DNA of 64,000 nt from the NCBI RefSeq assembly GCF_002796975.1, contig NZ_PEKV01000005.1:166839-230838 (forward strand). The letters are read 5' to 3'. Origin of the DNA: Ferrovibrio sp. (GTDB taxonomy: Bacteria; Pseudomonadota; Alphaproteobacteria; Ferrovibrionales; Ferrovibrionaceae). Below the pieces are notes generated by a model. That model had not been told where the DNA came from. It saw only the letters and a list, made by a program, of their open reading frames with translations, and ran no database searches. The translations under genes and the position numbers were made by a program. Below, piece by piece: positions 1-9,828 of this stretch (positions are counted from its first letter, which is position 1; each line of letters starts with the position of its first letter).

Positions 1-871
1 GCAGCTTCTTGAACTCGTCGAAGTTCTCGTAGACCGCCTTCACGAGCTGGTAGACCGTCTCGCTGTCGACCTTGGACGAACTGACCAGGGTGGCCAGCAC
101 GCCGTAGGTCGGGGTCGCCTGCGGGTTGTTGTTGTACAGGCCGGCCGGGATCGACACCTTGGCGAAGTACGGATTCTCGGCGACCAGCTTATCGACGGCC
201 GGACCGGTCAGCGGGACCAGCTTGGCGCCGCAGGTGGTGGTCGGATCCTGGATGTTGGCCGAGGGGTGGCCGACGCCGTAGAAGAAGCCGTCGATCTTGT
301 TGTCGCACAGCGCCGGGCCGTGTTCGTCGGCCTTCAGCTCAGAAGCGAGCGCGAAGTCGCTGAGCTTCCAGCCCATCGTGTTCAGCAGCTGTTCCATCGA
401 GGCGCGGGTGCCCGAACCCGGATTGCCGACGTTGAAGCGCTTGCCCTTGAAGTCTTCGAACTTCGTGACGTTGGCTTCCTTGCGGGCCAGCACGGTGAAC
501 GGCTCCGGATGGATCGAGAAGACCGAGCGCAGTTCCTTGAACTCGCCGGCATCCTTGAACGGGCCGACGCCCTTGTAGGCCTGGTAATGCACGTCCGACT
601 GGGCGGCGCCGAAGTCGAGCTCGCCGGCCTTGATCGTGTTGATGTTATAGGCCGAGCCACCGGTCGATTCGACCGAGCAGCGGATGCCATGGGTCTTGCG
701 GTCCTTGTTCAGCAGGCGGCAGATCGCGCCGCCGGCTGCGTAATACACGCCGGTCACGCCGCCGGTGCCGATGGTGACGAACTTCTGCTGCGCCATGCTG
801 GCGCCGGGCAGGGCAGCCAGGATGGCCGCGCCGAAAGCACCGATGGCGAGGTGCTTGGTTCCAAACAGCAT
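1..871 (-). CDS. TAXI family TRAP transporter solute-binding protein (3' end outside window)
   Basis: Reverse-strand reading from ATG at 871 gives [56 protein letters not shown]...: signal peptide plus TAXI motif GTGG.TGVYY. Missed by the ORF track because it is open at the window edge. Confidence 0.9.
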   Translation of the reverse strand, partial: MLFGTKHLAIGAFGAAILAALPGASMAQQKFVTIGTGGVTGVYYAAGGAICRLLNKDRKTHGIRCSVESTGGSAYNINTIKAGELDFGAAQSDVHYQAYKGVGPFKDAGEFKELRSVFSIHPEPFTVLARKEANVTKFEDFKGKRFNVGNPGSGTRASMEQLLNTMGWKLSDFALASELKADEHGPALCDNKIDGFFYGVGHPSANIQDPTTTCGAKLVPLTGPAVDKLVAENPYFAKVSIPAGLYNNNPQATPTYGVLATLVSSSKVDSETVYQLVKAVYENFDEFKKL

Positions 872-1170
872 GATTACTTCTCCTCCGTGAATGGCCGCCG
901 CCGTGATTGGCCAGGCCAGGCGTTACTGCAGTTGCCGTCCACAGATCATGGCGATCCGGGGCGGCGGTATCGGGACAGACAAGGATCCGGGCCGGCTGTC
1001 TCCGGATCGGTGTCCGAAGCGCCTTCGCCTGCCATGCCGGTGCCGCCCCCCGATGCGGCTTCCGGCCAGTTCCTTAGCCCTGTGATAGCTGAACCGCACG
1101 GCTTTTCTGCCATGCGTATCGGTGCCATGTCCATAACCTGATGGTATGGGGACAATTTAGGCCCGTTCCG

Positions 1171-2094
1171 TCAAGCCCGATAGGCCTTTTCGGTCGGGCC
1201 GAGCACGCCGGAGATGGTTTTCTCGGTCAGCGCCAGCATAGCGCTGAATTTCCGCGCCAAAACCGACGCGGGCTGGTGTTTTGCCCGCAGGGTATGCACG
1301 GAAAAATCGATCCGCGGCGACAGCGGGCGGGCTACCACCAGGTCGGGGTTATGCGAAGCGGCAGTATACTGATCCACGATCGCCACGCCGGCACCGCGCG
1401 ACACCAGCGCGAGCGCGATCTGGTTGGTCTTGACCTCGACGATGGGCTGCAGGTCAACGCCGGACAGTTTCACTGCCGCACTGAAGGCCGCGCCGAGCGG
1501 ATCGTCGCTGCGCAGGCCGATGAAGGGATGCTTGCGGAACCAGTCCAGCTTCACGGCAGCCGTCAGCTGGTTCTCGATCGATTTGGGGAAAATGCCATAG
1601 AACTGCGCCGGCGCCAGCGTCTGGATGTCCAGGCCGGGATGGCCCTGAATATCGAAGCCGACACCGAGATCGACTTCGTGGTTCAGCACCACGCGGACCA
1701 GATCGGCATATTGCCGGCTTTCGACCTCGAAGCTGACATCGGCATGCTTCTGGCGGAAACGCGTGATCGCCAGCGGAATCAGGTCGACGCAGAGCGCGGG
1801 TGCGGCGGCGATGCGCAGGTGGCCGCTGGTGGCGGCGCCCAGGTTGCGCGACAGTTTGCGCAGGTTGTCCAGGCCGCTGATGATGCGCTCGCTCTCGGCA
1901 TGCAGCACCTGGCCCTCGCGGGTCGGCAGCAGGCGGCCGCGCACGCGGTCAAACAGCTTGTAGCCCAACTGGTCTTCGGCACGCAGCAGCAGACGCGTCG
2001 CCGCCGGCTGCGAGATATTCAGCAGTTTCGCCGCGGCCGTGATCGTGCCGGTCAGCATGATGGCGTGGAAGACTTCGAGATGGCGCAGTTGCAT
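1171..2094 (-). CDS. LysR family transcriptional regulator
   Basis: N-terminal HTH MQLRHLEVFHAIMLTGTITAAAKLLNISQPAATRLLLRAEDQLGYKLFDR; start set to the internal Met, not the longer ORF start. Confidence 0.92.
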   Translation of the reverse strand: MQLRHLEVFHAIMLTGTITAAAKLLNISQPAATRLLLRAEDQLGYKLFDRVRGRLLPTREGQVLHAESERIISGLDNLRKLSRNLGAATSGHLRIAAAPALCVDLIPLAITRFRQKHADVSFEVESRQYADLVRVVLNHEVDLGVGFDIQGHPGLDIQTLAPAQFYGIFPKSIENQLTAAVKLDWFRKHPFIGLRSDDPLGAAFSAAVKLSGVDLQPIVEVKTNQIALALVSRGAGVAIVDQYTAASHNPDLVVARPLSPRIDFSVHTLRAKHQPASVLARKFSAMLALTEKTISGVLGPTEKAYRA

Positions 2095-2248
2095 GGCTGG
2101 TCCGGCCGGAAAGGCGACTTGGGCTAGACATGGCATAACGCAATGTAATGGGCAACGGCCGGATCGGCAGTGGCGGCGCGGATCGTGGCCACCTAGCTTC
2201 AGGCGACCGTTGCGAGGCACTCTGCCGCGCGACGCCATGGAGTATCGC

Positions 2249-3508
2249 ATGAAGATCGTGGTGATCGGTTCCGGCGTGGTGGGCATGACAACGGCCTGGC
2301 GGCTCGCGCGCGACGGCCACAGCGTCACCATCGTTGACCGCGCGTCCACCACGGCGCAGGGCGCCAGCCATGCTAACGGCGCGCAGTTGAGCTATTCCTA
2401 TGTCGCGCCGCTGGCCAGTCCCGGCGTCTGGTTCGACCTGCCGAAATACCTGTTCGGGCGCAATACGCCGATGCGTTTCCGTCCTACCTTCGATCTGTTC
2501 CAGTATCGCTGGCTGCTGAAATTCATGGCGGCCTGCACGCGCGAGCAGGCCTTTGCCACCACTGACCGGCTGCTGCGGCTGGCCTATCTGAGCCGCGATG
2601 TGCTGCATGGCGCCGAGGATATCCGTGGGCTGGAATTCGCCTGGAGCAGGGCGGGCAAGCTCGTGGTGCAGGGCAGCGCTGCCGGCCTCGACGGCGCGCG
2701 GGCGCAGGTGGAGTACCAGAGCCAGCGCGGCAGCGTGCAGCAGGTGCTGAATCGCGACGCCTGCCTCAAGCTTGAGCCGGCGCTGAAAGGCATCGCGCAT
2801 CGCATCGTCGGCGGTGTCTATACGCCTGACGAGGAAGCCGCCGATCCCTACCGGCTGTGCCAGGGTATCGAAGGCCTGCTGTCGGGCGACAACAGCGGCG
2901 TGACATTCGTCTATGGCGCCAAGGTGCGCCGTCTGCTGCGCAGCGGCCGGCGCCTGCTCGGCGTGGAAACCGCCAGCGGCGATGTGCTGGAGGCCGATGT
3001 CTATGTGCTGGCGGCTGGCGTGGCCAGCCGGCGTCTGGGCCTCACCGCCGGCCTCGACCTGCCGATCTATCCGATCAAGGGCTACAGCCTGTCATTGCCG
3101 ATCGCCAACGACGATGCCGCGCCGCGCGTCTCGATCACCGACACCGACTACAAGGTGGTCTATGCACGACTGGGCGAAAAACTGCGCGTCGCCGGTATGG
3201 CCGATATCGTCGGCAATGACGACAGTATCGATCCGCGCCGTCTCGGTCAGCTGGTCTGGCAGGCGCGCGAGACTTTCCCGCAGGCCACCACCTGGCAACA
3301 GATGGAACCCTGGACCGGACTGCGGCCTGCCACGCCGAAGGGCCTGCCGATCCTCAATGCCAGCGGGATCGACAATCTGCTGCTTAATGTGGGCCATGGC
3401 GCACTCGGCTTCACGCTGGCCTTTGGGTCGGCCGAAGTGATCGCCGCAGCGCTTGCCGGCCGGACTTCGCCGGTGCCGGAGCAGGATTTCGCGCTGGCGG
3501 CGGCTTAA
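2249..3508 (+). CDS. dadA: FAD-dependent oxidoreductase, D-amino acid dehydrogenase (DadA-like)
   Basis: MKIVVIGSGVVGMTTAWRLARDGHSVTIVDR (Rossmann FAD motif) and WTGLRPATPKGLPILN near C-terminus, typical of DadA. Confidence 0.82.
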   Translation: MKIVVIGSGVVGMTTAWRLARDGHSVTIVDRASTTAQGASHANGAQLSYSYVAPLASPGVWFDLPKYLFGRNTPMRFRPTFDLFQYRWLLKFMAACTREQAFATTDRLLRLAYLSRDVLHGAEDIRGLEFAWSRAGKLVVQGSAAGLDGARAQVEYQSQRGSVQQVLNRDACLKLEPALKGIAHRIVGGVYTPDEEAADPYRLCQGIEGLLSGDNSGVTFVYGAKVRRLLRSGRRLLGVETASGDVLEADVYVLAAGVASRRLGLTAGLDLPIYPIKGYSLSLPIANDDAAPRVSITDTDYKVVYARLGEKLRVAGMADIVGNDDSIDPRRLGQLVWQARETFPQATTWQQMEPWTGLRPATPKGLPILNASGIDNLLLNVGHGALGFTLAFGSAEVIAAALAGRTSPVPEQDFALAAA

Positions 3509-3510
3509 CA

Positions 3511-3580
3511 TCGTCGTTCCCGCGAAAGCGGGAACCCAGACATCGGACCGACTGGGTCCCCGCTTTCGCGGGGACGACGA
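3511..3580. repeat. REP-like imperfect palindrome (tcgtcgttcccgcgaaagcgggaacccag...ctgggtccccgctttcgcggggacgacga)
   Basis: Inverted arms read directly; a second near-identical copy is at 36272-36342. Confidence 0.85.
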
Positions 3581-3589
3581 AAAGAGCGG

Positions 3590-4423
3590 TTACCTCAAAC
3601 CTTCCAGATACGCCCGCGCCGTCTTCACATCGGCGATGCTGCGGCCCATCACGCCGGCGGCCTGCACGGTCTGGCGGATCAGCGCGGCATTGTCCGGCGC
3701 CGTGCTGCCGTCGCTGAGCAGCGTGTTGTTCTCGAAGCCGAGACGGGCATGGCCGTTCAGGCCCAGTGCGGTCAGCGCGCAGGCCGATTCCTTCGGGCCG
3801 AAGGCGCAGACGGCGAAATCGCCATCCGTATTGCTCCAGTCGTGCAGGAAGGGCAGCAGGTCGACCGGCTCGGACTTCTGCCCGGCCGTGTAGCGGCCCA
3901 GCACGAACAGCACGAAATGCCTGTCGCCCGGGATGATGCCGCGCGCCTTCAACTCGTGGAAACGCTGAACGTCCTCGGCGGCATAGAGAATGTACTGCAT
4001 CATCACGCCGGCCTTGTAGAGTTCGGTCAGGAAGGCGCCGCCGTCCTTTTCCGCGGCCTCATCGGGCAGGATTTCACGCACGGCAAGGCTGCAGGCTTCC
4101 GGCATCAGGGCGCGCATCGCCGCCATCTGCTGGTGACGGTCGTAGATGCCGGCGGCCTCTGACGTCGCCTGGATGATGAGGTCGCTGCCCGCCTCGCGCC
4201 GCACCGCCTTGATCGCCTCGCGATAGAGCCCGGCATCCAGCGAATGTCTCCCGCTGCCGGGTTCGCGCACATGCAGGTGGATCATGGCAGCGCCGGCGTC
4301 GCGGCATTGTGCGGCGCAAATGCCAAGTTCATCGGCGCTGAGCGGCACCGCCGGGTGGTCAGGCTTCAGCTTGCGGGCGCCGTTGGGGGCGACGGCGATG
4401 ACGGCAGGATGCAGGGTGCTCAT
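3590..4423 (-). CDS. BKACE family protein (DUF849, 3-keto-5-aminohexanoate cleavage enzyme-like)
   Basis: MSTLHPAVIAVAPNGARKLKPDHPAVPLSADELGICAAQCRDAGAAMIHLHVREPGSGRHSLD..., characteristic BKACE N-terminus; start overlaps upstream stop. Confidence 0.88.
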   Translation of the reverse strand: MSTLHPAVIAVAPNGARKLKPDHPAVPLSADELGICAAQCRDAGAAMIHLHVREPGSGRHSLDAGLYREAIKAVRREAGSDLIIQATSEAAGIYDRHQQMAAMRALMPEACSLAVREILPDEAAEKDGGAFLTELYKAGVMMQYILYAAEDVQRFHELKARGIIPGDRHFVLFVLGRYTAGQKSEPVDLLPFLHDWSNTDGDFAVCAFGPKESACALTALGLNGHARLGFENNTLLSDGSTAPDNAALIRQTVQAAGVMGRSIADVKTARAYLEGLR

Positions 4424-5757
4424 CAGGCGACGCTCTTCAGCGCGGTGTCGACAGCATCGCCGAGTGTCTCGACGATCAGGTTGATGTCGTCTTTGGTGCA
4501 GATGAAGGGCGGCGCCAGCAGCACATGGTCGCCATGCTTGCCGTCGATGGTGCCGCCCATCGGATAGCACATCAGGCCAAGGTTCATCGCTTCCTGCTTG
4601 ATGCGGGCATTCAGCTTCTTGGCCGGGTCGAAGGTCGCCTTGCTGGCGCGGTCCTGCACCAGTTCGATGGCCTGGAACAGGCCGCGACCGCGGATGTCAC
4701 CGACATGGCGGTGATTGCCGAAGCGGTCCTGGAGGCGGTCCATCAGGTGCACGCCCATCGCCTGCACATTCTCCAGCAGATGATCGCGCTTGATCACCTG
4801 CTGCACGGCAAGGGCGGCGGCGCAGGCCATGGGATGGCCGAGATAGGTATGGCCATGCTGGAAGAAGCCGGTGCCGTTCCTGAAGGAATCGAAAATATGC
4901 TGGCCGAGCAGGATCGCGCCGATCGGCTGGTAGCCGCCACCGAGGCCCTTGGCGATGGTCATGATGTCGGGCGAGATGCCTTCCTGCTCGACGGCATGCA
5001 GCGTGCCGGTGCGGCCCATGCCGCACATCACTTCGTCCAGGATCAGCAGCACGCCGTATTTATCGCAGATTTCGCGGATGCGCTTGAAATAGCCCGGCGC
5101 GGCGGTCACCGCGCCCAGGGTGGCGCCCACCACCGGTTCGGCGAGGAAGGCGATCACGCTGTCCTTGCCGAGTTCGAGGATTTTGGCTTCCAGCTCGTCG
5201 GCGGTGCGTTTGCCATAGGCTTCCGGCGTCTCGTCGGGCTGGCGGTCACGATATTCGAAACAGGGCGCGATGTGATGCGCCTCGATCAGCATCGGTGCGA
5301 ACTGCTGGCGGCGCCATGCATTGCCACCCACTGACAGCGCGCCGACCGTGTTGCCGTGATAGCTCTGACGACGGGCGATGAAATGCTTGCGCTGCGGCTC
5401 GCCGCGCTCGACGTGATACTGCCGCGCCATCTTCAGCGCGGCCTCGATGGCCTCCGATCCGCCCGACACGTAATAGACATGGCTAATGCCTTTGGGTGCA
5501 TGGGCGATCAGTTCATCGGCGAGACGTTCTGCCGGCTCGGTGGTGAAGAAGCTGGTATGGGCGAAGGCCAGCTTGTCGGCCTGCTCATGCATGGCGCGGG
5601 TGACGTCGGGATGGCCGTGGCCGAGACAGCTCACCGCAGCGCCGCCCGAGGCATCGATATACTGCTTGCCGTTGGCATCGATGATGCGGATGCCTTCGCC
5701 GCCGACGGCGACCGGATAGGCATGATTGATACTGCGATGCAGGATGCGGCTTGTCAT
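4423..5757 (-). CDS. Aspartate aminotransferase family protein (class III, PLP-dependent)
   Basis: LILDEVMCGMGRTGT and ITIAKGLGGGYQPIGA PLP-lysine region in the 444-aa ORF. Confidence 0.92.
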   Translation of the reverse strand: MTSRILHRSINHAYPVAVGGEGIRIIDANGKQYIDASGGAAVSCLGHGHPDVTRAMHEQADKLAFAHTSFFTTEPAERLADELIAHAPKGISHVYYVSGGSEAIEAALKMARQYHVERGEPQRKHFIARRQSYHGNTVGALSVGGNAWRRQQFAPMLIEAHHIAPCFEYRDRQPDETPEAYGKRTADELEAKILELGKDSVIAFLAEPVVGATLGAVTAAPGYFKRIREICDKYGVLLILDEVMCGMGRTGTLHAVEQEGISPDIMTIAKGLGGGYQPIGAILLGQHIFDSFRNGTGFFQHGHTYLGHPMACAAALAVQQVIKRDHLLENVQAMGVHLMDRLQDRFGNHRHVGDIRGRGLFQAIELVQDRASKATFDPAKKLNARIKQEAMNLGLMCYPMGGTIDGKHGDHVLLAPPFICTKDDINLIVETLGDAVDTALKSVA

Positions 5758-6674
5758 GACTTGGGCTTTCTGCGCTGGGGGCGGCGGGACCAGTAGGTGG
5801 AAAAGGCATCGAGCTGGTGCTCGGCATTGCGGATGGCGTTGAGCGCCTGCTCGCCGCTGCGCGCCGCGATCAGCGCGATCAGCGTCTCGGCAGCGGCAAA
5901 GGCCGGCGTGATGGCATGGAAGAAGGATGGCGTGTCGGTCGGCACCAGGATGCTGGCCTGCGCCAGCGCTGCCACCGGCGACACGCGGCTGTCGGTGATC
6001 GCCACGACAGCCATGCCGAGCCTGGCTGCGTAAGCGGCGCGCTCGACCGCAGCAGTGGTGTAGGGCTCGACGCTGATCACCACCAGCACGTCGCCCGTGC
6101 CGGCATGGCGCAGCGCGTCGAAACCGGTATCACCGGCACCGTCCAGCAGCACACCGTTATCGCGAAACAGGCCATGCACATATTGCGCATGGAAAGCCAC
6201 GGCATGGCAGGAGCGTAAGCCCAGGAAATACACCTTGCGGGCTTTTTCGATCAGTGTGGCGGCGGCGATCAGCTCAGCCGTACCCGCCTCGTCATGACTG
6301 CCGGCGATATGGTCGGCCATGGCCCAGCCGATCTGCGCCGCTAGCGCACCGTCGCTGCTCTGCGCTTTCTGCCGCTGCAACTGGCCGGCGCGGTGGCTGA
6401 ATTCCGCGGTATGGCTCGGCCGGCGCAACGCCGTGGCCTGCAGGTCGCGGAAAGACGCGTAATCGGCAAAGCCCAGCTGGCGCGCCAGGCGCGTCATGGT
6501 CACCGGCGGGACGCCGGCACGGCGCGCCTGTTCGCGCATCGACAGCAGGGCGACATCATCCGGGTGATCCAGCACAAAGCGGGCCGCGGCCTGCAACTGC
6601 GGCGGCAGGCTGGGAAAAGCCTGGGCGATGCGGTCGCTGAGCGAGGGGTCGGCGGCGGAGGTCAGGTCCGGCAT
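5754..6674 (-). CDS. MurR/RpiR family transcriptional regulator
   Basis: N-terminal HTH_6 (ALLSMREQARRAGVPPVTMTRLARQLGFADYASFRDLQ) plus SIS domain. Confidence 0.92.
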   Translation of the reverse strand: MPDLTSAADPSLSDRIAQAFPSLPPQLQAAARFVLDHPDDVALLSMREQARRAGVPPVTMTRLARQLGFADYASFRDLQATALRRPSHTAEFSHRAGQLQRQKAQSSDGALAAQIGWAMADHIAGSHDEAGTAELIAAATLIEKARKVYFLGLRSCHAVAFHAQYVHGLFRDNGVLLDGAGDTGFDALRHAGTGDVLVVISVEPYTTAAVERAAYAARLGMAVVAITDSRVSPVAALAQASILVPTDTPSFFHAITPAFAAAETLIALIAARSGEQALNAIRNAEHQLDAFSTYWSRRPQRRKPKS

Positions 6675-6715
6675 GGCGCAATTGAACCGCAGGGCAGGAG
6701 CGTTTGCAACAATTG

Positions 6716-6751
6716 ATTCTATAGAATTTTATTATGATACGAATGTTTCAT
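6716..6751. promoter_or_regulatory. Candidate operator region upstream of rpiR-type gene (ATTCTATAGAAT palindrome and ATGATAC-gaat-GTTTCAT)
   Basis: Perfect 12-bp palindrome 6716-6727 and 7-bp arms (1 mismatch) at 6734-6751 in an AT-rich divergent promoter. Confidence 0.4.
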
Positions 6752-6793
6752 GACGGAGAAGCGCTCCAGCCTTGCCCGGGACCTTGCCCTGGG

Positions 6794-6813
6794 CCGATAA
6801 GAACGGCTTATAG
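6794..6813. promoter_or_regulatory. Candidate LysR-type box (CCGATAAGAACGGCTTATAG)
   Basis: ATAAG-N5-CTTAT dyad 30 bp upstream of the LysR ATG; 17/20 identical to 7777-7796. Confidence 0.75.
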
Positions 6814-6842
6814 TGCGACGGCTAAATCAGGGGCGTCCGGTC

Positions 6843-7754
6843 ATGGCCGATCTGCGCAATCTCGAAACCTTCGTCTGGGTCGCCCATCTTGGCGGCTTCC
6901 GCGCCGCTGCCGACAAACTGAACACCACGCAGCCCGCCGTGTCGCAGCGCATCGCACAACTCGAATCCGAACTTGGTGTGAAACTCTTCGACCGCGAACC
7001 GCGCGGCATCGCACTCACCTCGAAAGGCAACGAGCTACTGCCTTATGCCGAACGCATGCTGCAGCTTCACGCCGACCTGCTGCATGCAGCGCGCGAGAAG
7101 AAGGCGATGCGCGGCATCGTGCGACTCGGCGTCGCCGAAACCATCGTGCATACCTGGCTGTCGAAACTGATCGAGCGCATGCACACGGTCTATCCGGCGC
7201 TGACGCTGGAGATCGAGGTCGATGTCTCGCCGCTGTTGCGCGAACGCCTGCTGGCGCATCAGCTGGATATCGCTTTCGTGCTGGGGCCGATCAGCGAACC
7301 GCGCATGAAAAACGTGGCTTTGTCGAGCTATCCGTTGGCCTGGGTGGCGAGTCCGTCACTCGATCTCGGTGCCGAGCCGGTGCCGCTATCGACACTTGCC
7401 CGCTGGCCGATCATTACCTATCCGCGCAACACCCGACCTTACATTGCGATCCGCGAGATGATGACGCGACACGACATGCCGGCTTTGCGTATGTATGGCA
7501 ATGCGTCGCTCTCCACCATCGTGCGCATGACCTTGGACGGTATTGGCATCTCGGCGATTCCGCCGCTGATCATCCGGCGAGAACTGACAGAAAAACGTCT
7601 GCGCGTGGTGAAGGCGGAACAGAATCTGCCCGATCTGAATTTCCATGCCTGCTATCCAGTCAAACCCGACAGCTATCTGGCCGAGGCAGTCACCGAGATC
7701 GCGCGCGAGATGGCGCAGACAGAAATGAAGCGGCGCGAAAAGAGGCAGAAATAG
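6843..7754 (+). CDS. LysR family transcriptional regulator
   Basis: MADLRNLETFVWVAHLGGFRAAADKLNTTQPAVSQRIAQLESELGVKLFDR. Confidence 0.94.
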   Translation: MADLRNLETFVWVAHLGGFRAAADKLNTTQPAVSQRIAQLESELGVKLFDREPRGIALTSKGNELLPYAERMLQLHADLLHAAREKKAMRGIVRLGVAETIVHTWLSKLIERMHTVYPALTLEIEVDVSPLLRERLLAHQLDIAFVLGPISEPRMKNVALSSYPLAWVASPSLDLGAEPVPLSTLARWPIITYPRNTRPYIAIREMMTRHDMPALRMYGNASLSTIVRMTLDGIGISAIPPLIIRRELTEKRLRVVKAEQNLPDLNFHACYPVKPDSYLAEAVTEIAREMAQTEMKRREKRQK

Positions 7755-7776
7755 CTCTGGGGCATCTGCTTCCTGA

Positions 7777-7796
7777 CCGATAAGAAATTCTTATAG
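7777..7796. promoter_or_regulatory. Candidate LysR-type box (CCGATAAGAAATTCTTATAG)
   Basis: Contains perfect 15-bp palindrome ATAAGAAATTCTTAT, between LysR gene and the DUF1445 gene. Confidence 0.78.
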
Positions 7797-7869
7797 GCTT
7801 CCATCGGAACTCGCGATTGGACAGTCAACCTTCCCTCATGATGCGATAGGCGCAGAGTGGAGGAGCGGA

Positions 7870-8673
7870 ATGAACGCAGTTGCGTCAGGTAAGATTTATG
7901 CCAGTGGCCGCGAGGCCCGGCTGGCCATTCGCCGCGGCGAACACCGTGGCCAGACCGCCGGCATCGCCCCGGGTTTCGTGCAGGGCAACCTCGCCATCCT
8001 GCCCAAGGCGCTGGCCGACGATTTCTTCCGCTTCTGCCAGTTCAATCCGAAACCCTGCCCGCTGATCGGCGCATCCGAACCCGGCGATCCGCGCATCCCG
8101 GCGCTGGCCGAGGATCTCGATATCCGCACGGATCTGCCGCTCTATCGCGTCTGGCGCGACGGCAAGCTGGTTGAGGAAGTGCCCGACCTGAAGGCCGTCT
8201 GGCGCGACGACCTCGTCGCCTTCCTGATCGGCTGCTCGTTCTCGTTTGAAGAAGCGCTGGTCGAGGATGGTATCGACCTGCGCCATATCAGCTGCGGCAC
8301 CAATGTGCCGATGTATCGCACCAATATCGACACCGTGCCGGCCGGGCCGTTCCGCGGCCCGCTGGTGGTGTCGATGCGTCCGCTCAAGCCCGCCGATGCG
8401 ATCCGCGCCGTGCAGATCACCTCGCGCTTCCCCGCCGTGCATGGCGCGCCGGTGCATCTCGGCAAGCCCGAACTGCTCGGCATCAAGGATCTCGCGACGC
8501 CCGACTATGGCGATCCGGTCGAAGTGAAGGCTGACGAACTGCCGGTCTTCTGGGCCTGCGGCGTCACGCCCCAGTCGGTGATCGCCACTGTGAAGCCGGA
8601 GTTCTGCATCACCCATGCGCCGGGGCACATGCTGGTGACCGACCTGAAGAACAGTCGCCTGGCGATTCTGTAA
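7870..8673 (+). CDS. Putative hydro-lyase, DUF1445 / D-glutamate cyclase-like family
   Basis: 267 aa: [33 protein letters not shown] and CSFSFEEAL... family hallmarks; [15 protein letters not shown] near C-term. Confidence 0.88.
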   Translation: MNAVASGKIYASGREARLAIRRGEHRGQTAGIAPGFVQGNLAILPKALADDFFRFCQFNPKPCPLIGASEPGDPRIPALAEDLDIRTDLPLYRVWRDGKLVEEVPDLKAVWRDDLVAFLIGCSFSFEEALVEDGIDLRHISCGTNVPMYRTNIDTVPAGPFRGPLVVSMRPLKPADAIRAVQITSRFPAVHGAPVHLGKPELLGIKDLATPDYGDPVEVKADELPVFWACGVTPQSVIATVKPEFCITHAPGHMLVTDLKNSRLAIL

Positions 8674-8701
8674 TTTCGCAATCACAACCGGAGGGGAAGA
8701 T

Positions 8702-9760
8702 ATGACATCAATGATCAAGACGCTCGCATTCGCGGGTGCCGTGGCGATGGGGCTGAGCGGTGCGGCTCTGGCCCAGGACCTGCCGAAGACGCCGCTGAAA
8801 GTGGTCGGCGCCTGGGGCAACCTGACCCAGTATAAGGAATACGAGCAGCCGTTCTGGACCAAGGAAATCACCCAGAAGTCCAAGGGCGCCATCACCGCCG
8901 AAATCACCCCGTTCAATGAAATGGGCCTGAAGGGCGCGGAAATCTTCCGCCTGATGCGCCTCGGCGTGATCGATTTCGGTTCCACCGTGCTGGGCTATGT
9001 CGCCGCCGATGATGCGCGCAACGAAGCCGTCGATCTCGCCGGCCTGTCGCCGGATGTCGAAACCGCGCGCAAGGTGTCGGATGCCTACAAGCCGGTCTAT
9101 GACAAGTTCTACCGCGAGCGTTTCGGCGTGCAGGTACTCGGCATCTGGCCGTATTCCGCGCAGGTGCTGTTCTGCAACGGTGAGATCAAGGGCCTGGCCG
9201 ACCTGAAGGGCAAGAAGGTGCGCACCGGCAACCGCACGCTGGCGGAATTCGTCGAGGCCTTCGGCGGCACCGGCGTGACACTGGCCTTCAACGAAGTGGT
9301 GCCGGCACTGCAGAACAAGGTGGTCGACTGCGCCATCACCGGCACGCTGTCGGGCAATTCGGCCAAATGGTACGAAGTGGCGACGCATATCTATGCCCTG
9401 CCGCTGGGCTGGAGCCACGTCATGCACGGCGTCAATGTGAAGACCTGGGACCGACTTGACCCGAAGGTGAAGAGCTTCCTGCAGACCGAGATCAAGGGCC
9501 TGGAAGACCGCATCTGGAAGGCTGCTGCCGAGGAAACCCAGCAGGGTTACGACTGCAACGCCGGCAAGGACAGCTGCAAGCTCGGCACCAAGGCCAAGAT
9601 GACCGTCGTGCCGGTCACCGAGGCCGACAAGGCCCTGCTGAAGAAGGCGATGGCAGAGACCGTCGTGCCGAAATGGGCGGCGCGCTGCTCGGGCGATTGC
9701 GTTCCGGCCTGGAACGACAGTATCGGCAAGATCGTCGGCATCACCGCCAAGGCGAAGTAA
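8702..9760 (+). CDS. TRAP transporter substrate-binding protein (DctP family)
   Basis: Signal peptide, VRTGNRTLAEFVEAFGGTGVTLAFNEVVPALQNKVVDCAITG motif; followed by DctQ and DctM. Confidence 0.9.
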   Translation: MTSMIKTLAFAGAVAMGLSGAALAQDLPKTPLKVVGAWGNLTQYKEYEQPFWTKEITQKSKGAITAEITPFNEMGLKGAEIFRLMRLGVIDFGSTVLGYVAADDARNEAVDLAGLSPDVETARKVSDAYKPVYDKFYRERFGVQVLGIWPYSAQVLFCNGEIKGLADLKGKKVRTGNRTLAEFVEAFGGTGVTLAFNEVVPALQNKVVDCAITGTLSGNSAKWYEVATHIYALPLGWSHVMHGVNVKTWDRLDPKVKSFLQTEIKGLEDRIWKAAAEETQQGYDCNAGKDSCKLGTKAKMTVVPVTEADKALLKKAMAETVVPKWAARCSGDCVPAWNDSIGKIVGITAKAK

Positions 9761-9775
9761 GCTCGGTGTAACGGA

Positions 9776-9799
9776 CGGGGCCGCCCTGGCGCGGCCCCG
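9776..9799 (+). terminator. Intercistronic hairpin between dctP-like and dctQ-like genes
   Basis: CGGGGCCGC-cctggc-GCGGCCCCG, perfect 9-bp stem, followed by cctgcTTTT. Confidence 0.7.
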
Positions 9800-9828
9800 C
9801 CTGCTTTTGACTGAATCCGGGGGACATT

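Noticed and set aside
266-1141. 291-aa plus-strand ORF at the window start
   Set aside because: Antisense to the TAXI binding protein read on the minus strand, which has a signal peptide and family motifs.
2095-2248. Possible LysR operator (cataacgcaatgtaatg) between LysR and dadA-like genes
   Set aside because: Only a weak dyad with several mismatches and no second copy; insufficient evidence.
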